A DNA stretch of 64,000 nt, from NCBI GenBank assembly GCA_963799045.1, contig CAWCVN010000004.1, positions 62,001-126,000 of the forward strand, in the 5' to 3' direction. The notes beneath the pieces were generated by a model. It was given only the letters and a program-made list of their open reading frames with translations, made no database searches and was not told the DNA's origin. The DNA comes from DASRSS01 sp963799045 (GTDB taxonomy: Bacteria; Actinomycetota; Actinomycetes; Mycobacteriales; Jatrophihabitantaceae). Positions 53,483 to 61,556 of the stretch are shown piece by piece (the stretch's first letter is position 1; each line of letters starts with the position of its first letter). Made by a program: the position numbers and the translations under genes.

Positions 53483-53914
53483 ATGACTTGCGCGGTTTGG
53501 TGCGCGTGGATTGGTGATGATATGCGTGGTCGTGGCGCGCCATCGCGACGACGCAGTGCGTGGCTCGGCCTCGAAGGGCTGGTCGGCGTCGCGCGGAACT
53601 GGGTTCCGCAGACTGCGGCCAGCGAATGCGCCTGGCGTGAAGGTTCGGAGTTGGTGTCGACGGCGTGTTCGGTGCCGGCCGGGTTCGAATTGCGCGCCGG
53701 TGTCGATGAGGTCTTCGACTCGACGCGGCTGCCGAGGGCGTATCCGATGGCGACAGGGTGGCAGTCGTTGTCCTCAATTTGGCGGGAGGCTGATGTGGGT
53801 GGAGCCGAGGTGTTAGCGGTGGGCGAGGGTGGTGCGCCATCCGGGTGCGGTGCGCCGGTAGCCGAGGCCGAGTGGAAAGCGCGCGCAGGTCGTGCTGGCC
53901 GACGTTCGGGTTAG
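53483..53914 (+). CDS. Doubtful reading frame behind the IS
   Basis: 143 codons starting at an ATG within the right target duplication. Parts such as DEVFDSTRLPRAYPMATGWQ look protein-like, yet no family is recognised and there is no ribosome site because the IS borders it. It may be the distal part of a gene that the IS separated from its start, or not coding at all. It runs to the end of the antisense LLM pseudogene. Confidence 0.25.
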   Translation: MTCAVWCAWIGDDMRGRGAPSRRRSAWLGLEGLVGVARNWVPQTAASECAWREGSELVSTACSVPAGFELRAGVDEVFDSTRLPRAYPMATGWQSLSSIWREADVGGAEVLAVGEGGAPSGCGAPVAEAEWKARAGRAGRRSG

Positions 53915-54760
53915 GTGCCGGCGAGTAGTGCAACGATGGGTGCGAAGGTGTCTACGGACTGGATCGGGACGGTGAGGTAGGACAGGCCGAGGTTGTCGCG
54001 GTGTCGCAGGAGGGCGTCGGCCATCTGTCGCGGGGTTCCGGTAGCGACGGTGATCGCGCCGGCGGCGGCGAGTGAGGTGGGGTCGAGGCCCATGCGCTGG
54101 AGCCAGGGTTGGTGTTCGTGGCCGACGGCGAGCAGCCCGGCGGCGAGCTCGAGATCGTCGAATCGTTCTGCTGCGGCGTTGCGGACTTGATCGATGAACG
54201 GGCGGGCCTGTTCGGTGGTGGTGGTCGGTGCCCAGCCGAAGGCGATGGTGTCGGCGTGGCGGGCGGCGTAGCGCAGCATTCGCGGGCCGGAGGCGGCGAT
54301 CAGGATGGGGATCGGGCCGGTGGCGGCGGGGAAGCCGTCCTCGTGGCCGGCGAGCAGGTGGCGGAGCAGTGTGACCGATTCGGCGAGCCGGTCGATGCGC
54401 TGGCCGGCCGAGCCGTAGGGCATGCCGAGGCGGTGCGCGTCGTGCTCCGCGCCGGGTCGGCCGGCACCGAGGCCGAGTTCGAGGCGGCCGCCGGTGAGTT
54501 GGTGCGAGGCTGGCAACCTCCCAGGCCAGGGTGCGCGGGTTGCGCAGCGCGTCGCACAGCACCCACGTCCCGACATGGATCGTGCTCGTCGCCGCCGCCG
54601 CGGCGGCCAGCGCCGGCAGCGGCGCGGGAGTGCTCGTCGTGTCCGGCATCAGGAAGGTGGCGTAGCCCAGCGATTCGGCGCGCCGGGCGGCGGCGGTCCA
54701 GTTCGCCATGTCGCTCGCGCCGCCGTTGGTGACGCCGAACCGGAAGGTCCGATCGGTCAT
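53911..54760 (-). pseudogene. LLM-class F420-dependent oxidoreductase, frameshifted
   Basis: From ATG 54760 the frame reads FRFGVTNGGASDMANWTAAA, GYATFLMPDTTSTPAPLPAL and LRNPRTLAWEVAS, then turns into Arg/Pro-rich nonsense. In the next frame the enzyme continues at once with HQLTGGRLELGLGAGRPGAE to VPIQSVDTFAPIVALLAG and stops at 53911. The single indel is near 54513. Joined, the two parts make a normal about 280-residue luciferase-like oxidoreductase. Its start overlaps the stop of the nitroreductase-like pseudogene (ATGA), so both were an operon. Confidence 0.85.
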
Positions 54761-55276
54761 GACGCCCGCGGGTCGAGGTGCCAGCGCACGACGCGGAATC
54801 CGTAGCGTAGTGCGGTCTGCAGCCGATCGCGATCAAGTCGGCCGTCGGCGCCTTGCGGGGTATGCCGACGAAGCTGCGCACGCGGGGATTGGCCGTGGCC
54901 ATCACGGCGAGCAGTCGCTCGACCTCGTCGGGGTCGGCGATGAACTCCGGCCGCGCCGTGACGTCGCGGCCGCGCAGCCGCATGCGCACCGGCTCCCGGG
55001 GAGCAGGTTCAGCTTCCACTTCCCGCCGCCCGGGGTGAGCAGCGTGCGCCTCGTGCTCGACGTAGCTGAGCGGCTGCCGGTAGGTCTTGCCGCTCTTGCG
55101 GCCGGTGAAGGTGATCAGCATCAGCCGCCGAGCTCAGCGGCGTGGCGAATCGCCGGCGCGAAAGCGACGAAGCGCATCGGGACATTGACCGCCCGCATGG
55201 CGCGGGCCTGCAAGCGCCTGCGCAGCGGGCGGCGCGTCTTTGCCGGAACGGGGGGCGACGGTCCGCTGCCCGTCAC
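54757..55276 (-). pseudogene. Deazaflavin (F420)-dependent nitroreductase-type protein, several frameshifts
   Basis: Starts properly at GTG 55276 with AAGGAGA upstream. Recognisable pieces in order, in changing frames: RRRLQARAMRAVNVPMR, FATPLS, MLITFTGRKSGKTYRQPLSY, RTLLTPGGGKWKLNLLPG, EPVRMRLRGRDVTARPEFIA, ANPRVRSFVGIPRKA, ADGRLDRDRLQTALRYGFRV, RWHLDPR, stop at 54757. At least four to five small indels are required. The complete protein would be a Ddn-like F420-dependent reductase of about 170 residues. It is the most damaged gene of the window. Confidence 0.8.
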
Positions 55277-55300
55277 GATGGTCTCCTTCTCGTCTGCTAT

Positions 55301-55327
55301 ATTTCAGTCATACGCACTGTCTGAATG
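55301..55327. promoter_or_regulatory. Possible TetR operator in the divergent promoter
   Basis: An imperfect inverted repeat (ATTTCAG ... CTGAATG) with an inner CAGT-7-ACTG pair lies between the divergent nitroreductase and TetR genes, where a TetR-family regulator would be expected to bind. Confidence 0.4.
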
Positions 55328-55352
55328 AATTGCAAGGGAGATGCGCACCGGA

Positions 55353-56075
55353 ATGAGTCCGCGGCCCTATCAGCTGGGTCGGCGCCAGGCCGACATCGAC
55401 GAGGGCCGGCGTCGCATCCTCGTCGCCGCACGCGCCCTGCTCGCCGAGTCCGAGCACTACGCGGCGTTCACCGTCGACGCGGTCGCCAAGCGCGCCGACG
55501 TCGCCCGCGCCACCGTCTACTACCAGTTCGGTTCCAAGACCGGGCTGCTCGAGGCGCTGTGCGACGCACTGGCCGAGCGCGGCGGAATGAATGAACTCGC
55601 CAGCGCCTTCACCGCACCCGACCCGGATGACGCGCTGCGGCTACTCGTCACCGCGTTCGCGCGGTTCTGGGGTGCCGACCGGCTCGTGATGCGGCGGCTG
55701 CGCGCGCTCGCCGCCCTCGACCCGGACGTCGCCGCGGTGATCGCCGCCCGCGACGAGCGCCGCCGCCTCGCGCTCAAGAACCTGCTGGCGCGCCGCACCG
55801 ACGTCGCCGACCCGGCGCACGCGCTGCGCGTCGCGCACATGCTGACCAGCTTCGAGACCTATGACGCGCTGCTGCGCCCGAGTCAACGCCCGGCCGATGG
55901 CAGTGCCAACCCTTCTCCAGTTGATCAGCAGCGCAATCCGGTTGCCCGCACCAGCCTCATCGGCGCCGACTACCGCGAGCGAGCCCGCACCGTCCGCTTC
56001 GCGCCGCAGTCCGACGACGTGATCGCCGATTCGGCGCGGGTCGTACGGCCCGCCAGCATGCGCAGTAACAGTTGA
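55353..56075 (+). CDS. TetR-family regulator with abnormal C-terminus
   Basis: 240 residues. The DNA-binding part is complete (RRRILVAARALLAESEHYAA, FTVDAVAKRADVARATVYYQ, FGSKTGLLEALCDALAERGG), and the ligand domain is good up to about residue 175 (RVAHMLTSFETYDALL). The last about 60 residues do not fit and seem to derive from another sequence joined by a deletion. Shortly downstream, 56109-56192 carry a terminal fragment of another gene (IDLYDADARFVAMLQL, VIEPAKRA, stop). ATG 55353 is chosen over 55341. Probably the repressor of the divergent F420 operon. Confidence 0.75.
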   Translation: MSPRPYQLGRRQADIDEGRRRILVAARALLAESEHYAAFTVDAVAKRADVARATVYYQFGSKTGLLEALCDALAERGGMNELASAFTAPDPDDALRLLVTAFARFWGADRLVMRRLRALAALDPDVAAVIAARDERRRLALKNLLARRTDVADPAHALRVAHMLTSFETYDALLRPSQRPADGSANPSPVDQQRNPVARTSLIGADYRERARTVRFAPQSDDVIADSARVVRPASMRSNS

Positions 56076-56206
56076 TACGGATTGGCCCGCGCCTGAGTCG
56101 CTAAGCACACTGAGATCGACCTCTACGACGCCGACGCCCGCTTCGTGGCGATGCTGCAACTGCAGGTGATCGAGCCGGCCAAGCGCGCCTGACACCGTCA
56201 GCACCA

Positions 56207-56716
56207 CTAGCCTTCACCGCGCAGATCGGTCTGGTCCAGGCCGGCGCGCAGGCGCCGCCCGATCGCCCTGAGGGTGCGCAGCTGAGCCCCGGTCAGCGGC
56301 TCGATCACCAGCTGCCGTACCGCGTCCACGTGCCCGGGCGCGGCATCGCGGACAAGCTGCCAGCCCTCGTCGGTCAGCCTCGCGACGGTGTAGCGGCCGT
56401 CAGCAGGGTCGGGCTCGCGCGTGAGCCAGCCGCGCTGCTCGAGACGCTTCGCGACGTTGGAAAGGCGGGACAGCGAGCCGTTCGCGACCTCCGCGAGCTC
56501 GCTCATCCGCAGGGTGTGTCGCGGCGCCATCGACAGGTAGCTGAGCACCATGTACTCGAACAATGTGATGCCGGAATCGCGTTGCAGCTGACCGTCGAGC
56601 GGTCCGGGCAGCTGCATGAAGATCATCGCGACGGCACGCCACGCCTCCTGCTCCTCTTCGGTCAGCCACGTGGTGGTGCGCGCACGTCGCCGTTCTGCCG
56701 CCGTCACGATGTACAC
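56207..56716 (-). CDS. MarR-family transcriptional regulator
   Basis: 169 residues. TLFEYMVLSYLSMAPRHTLR, MSELAEVANGSLSRLSNVAK and RLEQRGWLTREPDPADGRYT (winged helix with the recognition helix and the D-x-R wing) are typical MarR. GTG 56716 (VYIVTAAERRRA) or GTG 56707 could be the start. Divergent from azoR. Two identical palindromes between the genes are its likely operators; a quinone, azo compound or electrophile would be the inducer by analogy with similar pairs. Confidence 0.9.
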   Translation of the reverse strand: MYIVTAAERRRARTTTWLTEEEQEAWRAVAMIFMQLPGPLDGQLQRDSGITLFEYMVLSYLSMAPRHTLRMSELAEVANGSLSRLSNVAKRLEQRGWLTREPDPADGRYTVARLTDEGWQLVRDAAPGHVDAVRQLVIEPLTGAQLRTLRAIGRRLRAGLDQTDLRGEG

Positions 56717-56745
56717 GGTAGCTGACGCGGCCGACGGGACTCTTG

Positions 56746-56788
56746 ACTTCATGCATGAAGTGATGTCTAGTGACTTCATGCATGAAGT
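56746..56788. promoter_or_regulatory. Two identical perfect operators between marR-type gene and azoR
   Basis: ACTTCATGCATGAAGT, a perfect 16-bp palindrome, occurs at 56746-56761 and again at 56773-56788, centres 27 bp apart. A TTGACT (-35-like, azoR direction) overlaps the first copy. The arrangement fits repression of both divergent genes by a dimeric MarR protein. Confidence 0.85.
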
Positions 56789-56812
56789 AACCGAGTCGAA
56801 GGGAACGTCGTC

Positions 56813-57466
56813 ATGACGCTGTTCAGGTTGGACGCAAGCATCCGGGTCGAGGGTTCGGCCAGCCGCGAGATCGCGGACATCGTCGAGCGAGAATGGCTGG
56901 CGGCCCATCCCGGTGACGCCGTCGAGCGCCGGCACATCGGCTCCGAACCGCTGCCGCCCGACGCCTGGGCCGCAGCGGTGACAGCCGGCTGGACGCCGGC
57001 CGAGCAGCGCACCGACGAGCAACGCACCGCGACCGCTCTCGCGGCACAGCTGGTCGACGAACTGGTGGCCGCCGACGCCGTCCTGCTGGCCGTGCCGCTA
57101 TACAACTTCGGGGTCTCGCAGCACATGAAGACCTGGATCGACCTCGTCATCACCGACCCGCGCGCTTCCGACCAGGGCGCACCGCTGCTCGCGGGCAAGC
57201 CGGTCGTGCTAGCGACCGTGCGCGGGGGCGCCTACGGCCCCGAGACCCCGCGCGCGGGCTGGGACCACTCGACCGCCTACCTGGTGCGGATCCTGAGTGA
57301 CGTGTGGGGCGCCGACCTGACGGTGGTCGAGCGCGAGTTCACCCTTGTCGGCGTGAACCCGGCGCTGGACACGTTCACCGACCAGGCAGCCGACATGCAC
57401 GCCGTGGCCCTCGGCGAGGCACGCGAGGCCGGCAAGGCGCTCAGCGCGCTCGTCGACGCCGCCTGA
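56813..57466 (+). CDS. azoR: FMN-dependent NADH-azoreductase / quinone reductase
   Basis: 217 residues of the flavodoxin-like fold: TLFRLDASIRVEGSASREIA with the phosphate-binding Ser stretch, VLLAVPLYNFGVSQHMKTWI (FMN contact and hydrophobic wall), KPVVLATVRGGAYGP and LRNW-like VWGADLTVVEREFTLVG. Reduces quinones and azo dyes with two electrons from NAD(P)H, in the cytoplasm. ATG 56813 has AAGGGA upstream. Under the two palindromes and the divergent MarR gene, a classical electrophile-response pair. Confidence 0.88.
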   Translation: MTLFRLDASIRVEGSASREIADIVEREWLAAHPGDAVERRHIGSEPLPPDAWAAAVTAGWTPAEQRTDEQRTATALAAQLVDELVAADAVLLAVPLYNFGVSQHMKTWIDLVITDPRASDQGAPLLAGKPVVLATVRGGAYGPETPRAGWDHSTAYLVRILSDVWGADLTVVEREFTLVGVNPALDTFTDQAADMHAVALGEAREAGKALSALVDAA

Positions 57467-57480
57467 GCACATGTGCCTGC

Positions 57481-57535
57481 GTTGATCGAAGTAGGCGCGT
57501 GGACGATTGGCGGCCGCCGAGCTACTTCGATCAAC
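57481..57535 (+). terminator. Long perfect inverted repeat behind azoR
   Basis: Arms GTTGATCGAAGTAG (57481-57494) and CTACTTCGATCAAC (57522-57535) pair 14 of 14, with a 27-base G/C-rich loop that can itself pair partly. It lies 15 bases after the azoR stop and could be a terminator, although no U-run follows. A small insertion-element end is an alternative. Confidence 0.5.
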
Positions 57536-58084
57536 TCCGGGTGCGCAAAGGGATCGCGGCCTCGGTCAGCCCACGCTGAGCTGGTCCGCGCGCAGGTAGA
57601 GGCTGGCGGCGCGAGACCCCGGGTGGCGGCGAACACACGCTGCAACCACCGATGCCCCAGGGCGTTGTCGATCGACACCGTGATCTCGATTGGTCGAGCA
57701 CGAGCCGTCGTGCGCCGGCGGCGCCGATGCGCGGGCTCACCGCGTCGAAGAACCGCCGGCGTGGCCGTAGACCGCGGCGTACAGCGTGCACAGCCGCCGG
57801 ATGTTCGCGTACGCCTGCCGCGGCGCGACGTTGAGGCGAGGAAGGACGCGTGCGGTGCCACCGTGCGCTCGATGTCGCCGCACGACGATCCCGAGCACCG
57901 CCCCTGCGCCAGCCGCTGACCGAGGGGATCCGCAGCCCCACCCGGCGAGCCGGGCCAGCCGCTCTTCTTCCTTGCGACTGACCCAGGTGGCCGTCAGACC
58001 CACCTTGCGCTCAGGGTCGAGGACGAGGCGAGGGTCCGACTTGTCTACGAATTCGCCCTTGCACGCGGCGCCGAGATCCTTCAC
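57500..58084 (-). pseudogene. Unknown gene decayed over three frames
   Basis: Protein-like segments follow each other in different minus-strand frames: FVDKSDPRLVLDPERKVGLT and SRKEEERLARLAGW from about 58060, VAPRQAYANIRRLCTLYAAV near 57800, RFFDAVSPRIGAAGARRLVL near 57740, and PIEITVSIDNALGHRWLQRV near 57660 running to about 57500. No single frame encodes them all. The family is not recognised. Confidence 0.5.
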
Positions 58085-58266
58085 GAGCCTCGGCTATGGA
58101 CGGAATACGGACTGGACTACTGCGCGGCATTCATCCGCGACTCAGCCGGAAACAACCTTGAACTCAAGTGCCGCTCAACGGAAAGGTCCACGCTCGCGAC
58201 GCATCCAATCACGCCGACAAGGCTCTCAGAGATCAATTGACCCAACACAGTGGAGGAATACACATC

Positions 58267-58884
58267 ATGACTACCGTCAGCATTATCGGCTCGGGCAACA
58301 TGGCCACCGCCATCGGCGCCCGGGCTGCGAAGCACGGACAGACCGTCGAGCTGATCAGCCGCAACACCGAGAAGGCCCAGGCACTCGCCGACCAGATCGG
58401 CAACGGAGCCACGGTCGGCACGTTCGGCGCAACACCGTCGGGTGACATCGTCATCGTCGCCGTCCCGTACACCAACGCGGTTGCCGTGGTCGCGCACTAT
58501 GGCGATGCGCTGGCCGGCAAGATCCTCGTCGACATCACCAACCCGTTCAACGCCGACGCCAGCGGACTCGCGACCACCACAGGCAACTCGGCGGCCCAGG
58601 AGATCGCCGCCGCGGCCCCCGAGGGCACGCGCGTAGTGAAGGCCCTCAATTCGATCTTCGGCCACGTCCTTGCTCAAGACAAGCCCCTGGACGTGTTCCT
58701 CGCCGGCGATAACGCCGAGGCGAAGGCACGCGTCGCGGCACTGCTGGAGAGCTTGGACTTGCGGCCCCTCGACGCAGGAGGGCTCCAGATGGCCTACGTG
58801 CTCGAATGGACCGGCATCCTGCTGATGGGCCTGGCACGCAACGGCGCCGGCTTCGACATCGCCCTGGGCGCCGAAGTCCACTGA
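58267..58884 (+). CDS. F420:NADP oxidoreductase-like / NAD(P)-binding reductase
   Basis: 205 residues. TTVSIIGSGNMATAIGARAA is a Rossmann dinucleotide loop; HGQTVELISRNTEKAQAL supplies an Arg typical of NADP preference; ILVDITNPFNADASGL, VVKALNSIFGHVLAQDKPLD and VFLAGDNAEAKARVAALLES match NADPH-dependent F420 reductases. Would exchange hydride between NADPH and F420 or act as a related reductase. ATG 58267 preceded by GGAGGA. Intact, unlike the F420-using genes a few kb upstream. Confidence 0.83.
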   Translation: MTTVSIIGSGNMATAIGARAAKHGQTVELISRNTEKAQALADQIGNGATVGTFGATPSGDIVIVAVPYTNAVAVVAHYGDALAGKILVDITNPFNADASGLATTTGNSAAQEIAAAAPEGTRVVKALNSIFGHVLAQDKPLDVFLAGDNAEAKARVAALLESLDLRPLDAGGLQMAYVLEWTGILLMGLARNGAGFDIALGAEVH

Positions 58885-59116
58885 AGGTCCTCTCTAGAGG
58901 GCTTGAGTTCCTCGACTTGTCTTCCTGAGTGATCCGCTGCGCCGGTGACTCGAAGCGGGCGTGGAGAACAACGTCCTCGACGGATGCTCGAGATCTACTC
59001 ATCTGCTCGGAGAACGCGCGCTCGGAACACGGGCGCCACGTGAACAGATCGAGGCCTCGGCATGCGTTACCCGGCCGCCGAGCGGCGCCGGTCCGGTGCC
59101 GCTCGGCGTTGGCCGT

Positions 59117-60037
59117 TTACCGGGCGGCTCCGGCGAGGTAAGCCGCGACGATGTAGGTGGCGTGCCGGTCGAGGGAGACGCGCGCGCGGTCATAGCGCAT
59201 GGTCGTTCGTGGGTCGGCGTGGGAGGCTGCTTCCTGGACGTCACGCAGTGGGACGCCGGCGTCGAGCGCGGCGGTGATGAAGGCGTGGCGCAGGGTGTGC
59301 GGGCCGATGGGCTTGTCGACGCCGGCGCGGCGGGCAACACGTCGCACTATGCGGCTGGCGCAGTGTCGGTCCATCCGCTGCCCGTCCGGTCGCAGGAAGA
59401 TGGGCCCGTCCAGGCGCTCACCGATCGCGAGATCGATCGCTCGGGCGGTGCGGGGTGCCAGCGGGATGGTGACGATCTTGCCGCCCTTGCGCAGGACGGT
59501 CAGGGTGCGGTGGCCGCGTTCGATGCCGAGGGCGTCGATGTCGGCGCCGAGGGCTTCGGAGATCCGTAGCCCGTTGATCGCGAGTAGCGAGATCAGCGCG
59601 TGCTCGTTCGGGGCGCCGAGCCCGGCCGCGACGAGCAGCGACCCGACTTCGTTGCGGTCCAGTCCTATGGCGTGGGATTCGTAGTCCAGACGCGGCCGGC
59701 GGACGTGGACGGCGGGTGAGTGCTCGAGCAGCTCTTCTTCGACGGCGTAGCGGTAGAACCCGGCGATCGTGCACAACCGGCGAGCGATGGTTGACCGGGC
59801 GCGTCCTCGGGTCTCCATGTCGCGGCCGAAGCCTTCGATGTCGGCGCGGCGGGCCTGAAACAGGTGCAGGCCGTGCTGCTGGCACCAGGTGGTGAACATG
59901 CGCAGGTCGAGGGCGTAGGCGTCGCGGGTCAGGCCGCTGTAGCCGGCGAGGAACCCGACGAGCGCGGTTTGCTCGTCGGGAGTGAACAGCGGTTCGACCG
60001 AGACGACGATGTCGGTCGATGCGGTGGTGGTGGTCAT
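59117..60037 (-). CDS. Tyrosine recombinase (XerC/XerD-like integrase)
   Basis: 306 residues. N-terminal SAM-like domain (LAGYSGLTRDAYALDLRMFT, ADIEGFGRDMETRGRARSTI), Arg in LLAINGLRISEALGADI, Lys in LTVLRKGGKIVTIPL, H-x-x-R in IGPHTLRHAFITAAL, His in EAASHADPRTTMRYDRAR with the catalytic Tyr of MRYDRA. All present. Such free-standing recombinases belong to small integrative elements or transposons. The IS at 60156 lies about 120 bases upstream of its start. Confidence 0.92.
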   Translation of the reverse strand: MTTTTASTDIVVSVEPLFTPDEQTALVGFLAGYSGLTRDAYALDLRMFTTWCQQHGLHLFQARRADIEGFGRDMETRGRARSTIARRLCTIAGFYRYAVEEELLEHSPAVHVRRPRLDYESHAIGLDRNEVGSLLVAAGLGAPNEHALISLLAINGLRISEALGADIDALGIERGHRTLTVLRKGGKIVTIPLAPRTARAIDLAIGERLDGPIFLRPDGQRMDRHCASRIVRRVARRAGVDKPIGPHTLRHAFITAALDAGVPLRDVQEAASHADPRTTMRYDRARVSLDRHATYIVAAYLAGAAR

Positions 60038-60155
60038 GGTGACCTCCAGGGGTAGGGCCGGAACCCTCCGCTCCGAGCCTGGGGCTCCAGCAGCGAATGA
60101 ACGTCCACGCTAGAACCGCAATCAGCGATACCGACACGGGCGACCGCAGATCCCT

Positions 60156-61517
60156 GTTGCCTCACGTCAAGATGCCCGGGAACGTCGAGTCGTTGCCTCA
60201 GATGCCGATGCCCGCGGCGCCGGGGGCGGAGTAACGGGTAGCTGGCTTGGTTGATGCTTGGCCTTGACCAGTTCGAGCAGCTGGTCGTTGAGGGCGAGGA
60301 TGTCGCGGCGGATCTGCGCCGGGTTCAGGCTGCGGTACTGCCGGGTCAGCGTCGTCTTGATCTTCTTGGTGACGTGTGGGCTGGCGATGACTCGCTGGTA
60401 GGGCGTCTGTGCTGCGTCGTACTTTTTGATCACCTTCGCGCCGATGCGGGTCTTGGAGATCAGCTTCTGCTGCGGGGAGAAGAAGTTCACGTGCAGCCGG
60501 ACCAGCGCGTAGATCTGGTTGAGCAGCGCGAGTTCGGCGGCCGTGTCATAGCGGTGGTAGCCGACGGCCTGGCGCACGACCGACCAGTTCTTCTGCTCGA
60601 TGTGCGCGCCGTCGTTCTTGTTGCCCGGGCGCGACCGAGTGAAGGTGATCTTGTTCTTGTCGCAGTAGCGCAACAGGTGGGCGTTGATGAACTCCGAGCC
60701 GTTGTCGGAGTCGATTCCCTTTATCGGGAAAGGGAATGCGGCGCTGATCTCGAGTAACGCGGCGAACACCCACCGCTGCGCCTTGTTCTTCACCGCACGC
60801 GGTTCGGTCCAGCCGGTGGCGATGTCGGTGACGTCCAGGCTCTGGCAGAAATCGCCTCTCGGGTCGCCGCCCTCGTGCCCGACACAGTCGATCTCCACAT
60901 ACCCTGGCTTGTTCTCGTTCCAGTCGGCCCAGGTTCGGATCGGGATCTGCGACTTCAGCAGCGAACCCGGCTTGGTGCCCGAACGGCCCTTGAGCCGCAG
61001 CCGAGCCCGCTCACCGGCCAGGCGCCGGTCGATCGTCGCCGCCGACATCGACACCAGCAGCTCACGAACCTCGTCACTGATCTTCAGCTCCCCGCACGCC
61101 CGCAACCGGTCGACGATCTCAGGCAGGAACGGCGCCATCCGCTTGCCCGCCGGTGCGTCCATCACCGCCCACACCGTGCGCAGCGCCGCGATCACCTCAT
61201 CGCCGTAGACCGGCGGACGAGGCCGGCGCGGGCGCACCACCGTCGGCCTCAGCGCCTGCCGCAGGGCCTTGCGGGCGTGGTCACGATGCCAGCCCGTCGT
61301 CGCGCACAACTCATCGAGAATGACCTTCTTCGCGGATCGGTCCGCACGTCGATACCGCGTCGCGATCGCCTTCGTGACCGCCTTGCGCTGGCCCATCGTC
61401 AGTCCCATTCCACGCCGGTAGCGCCGAACCGGACAGTCCCGGCGCCGACACGCCGGTAGCGGGCATTCCTACGTGAGGCAACGACCCCATCCACGCGGGC
61501 ATCTTTCGTGAGTCAAC
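60156..61517 (-). mobile_element. DDE insertion sequence with doubled terminal repeats
   Basis: 1362 bp. The outer ends are related inverted repeats: left GTTGCCTCACGTCAAGATGC, right (read inward) GTTGACTCACGAAAGATGCC. Each end has a second, inner copy about 36-50 bp further in (left 60192 on, GTTGCCTCAGATGCCGATGC; right about 61484-61461, GTTGCCTCACGTAGGAATGC). A single transposase gene lies between. No clear target duplication was found. Confidence 0.75.
60167..61408 (-). CDS. DDE transposase (integrase catalytic domain)
   Basis: 413 residues. N-terminal HTH (TMGQRKAVTKAIATRYRRAD; TTGWHRDHARKALRQALRP); the rve-type core has the first Asp in GYVEIDCVGHEGGDPRGDFC, the second in IKGIDSDNGSEFINAHLLRY, and the Glu in NKNDGAHIEQKNWSVVRQAV. 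C-terminal basic region follows. Related to transposases annotated as ISxac/IS481-like integrase-catalytic proteins. Complete, with ATG 61408. The 3' end of the gene overlaps the left terminal repeats. Confidence 0.9.
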   Translation of the reverse strand: MGLTMGQRKAVTKAIATRYRRADRSAKKVILDELCATTGWHRDHARKALRQALRPTVVRPRRPRPPVYGDEVIAALRTVWAVMDAPAGKRMAPFLPEIVDRLRACGELKISDEVRELLVSMSAATIDRRLAGERARLRLKGRSGTKPGSLLKSQIPIRTWADWNENKPGYVEIDCVGHEGGDPRGDFCQSLDVTDIATGWTEPRAVKNKAQRWVFAALLEISAAFPFPIKGIDSDNGSEFINAHLLRYCDKNKITFTRSRPGNKNDGAHIEQKNWSVVRQAVGYHRYDTAAELALLNQIYALVRLHVNFFSPQQKLISKTRIGAKVIKKYDAAQTPYQRVIASPHVTKKIKTTLTRQYRSLNPAQIRRDILALNDQLLELVKAKHQPSQLPVTPPPAPRASASEATTRRSRAS

Positions 61518-61556
61518 GCGAGATCTGGCGCGGGCGGTGCCGTCTGGTTTACGATC

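Noticed and set aside
45504..53930. Attempt to find matching attL/attR for the recombinase element
   Set aside because: No direct repeat of useful length was found by eye between the upstream flank and the region after the IS; the ends of the element remain undefined.
55641..56207. Minus-strand frame of 188 codons opposite the TetR gene
   Set aside because: Overlaps the well-supported TetR DNA-binding and ligand domains on the plus strand and has shadow-like composition.
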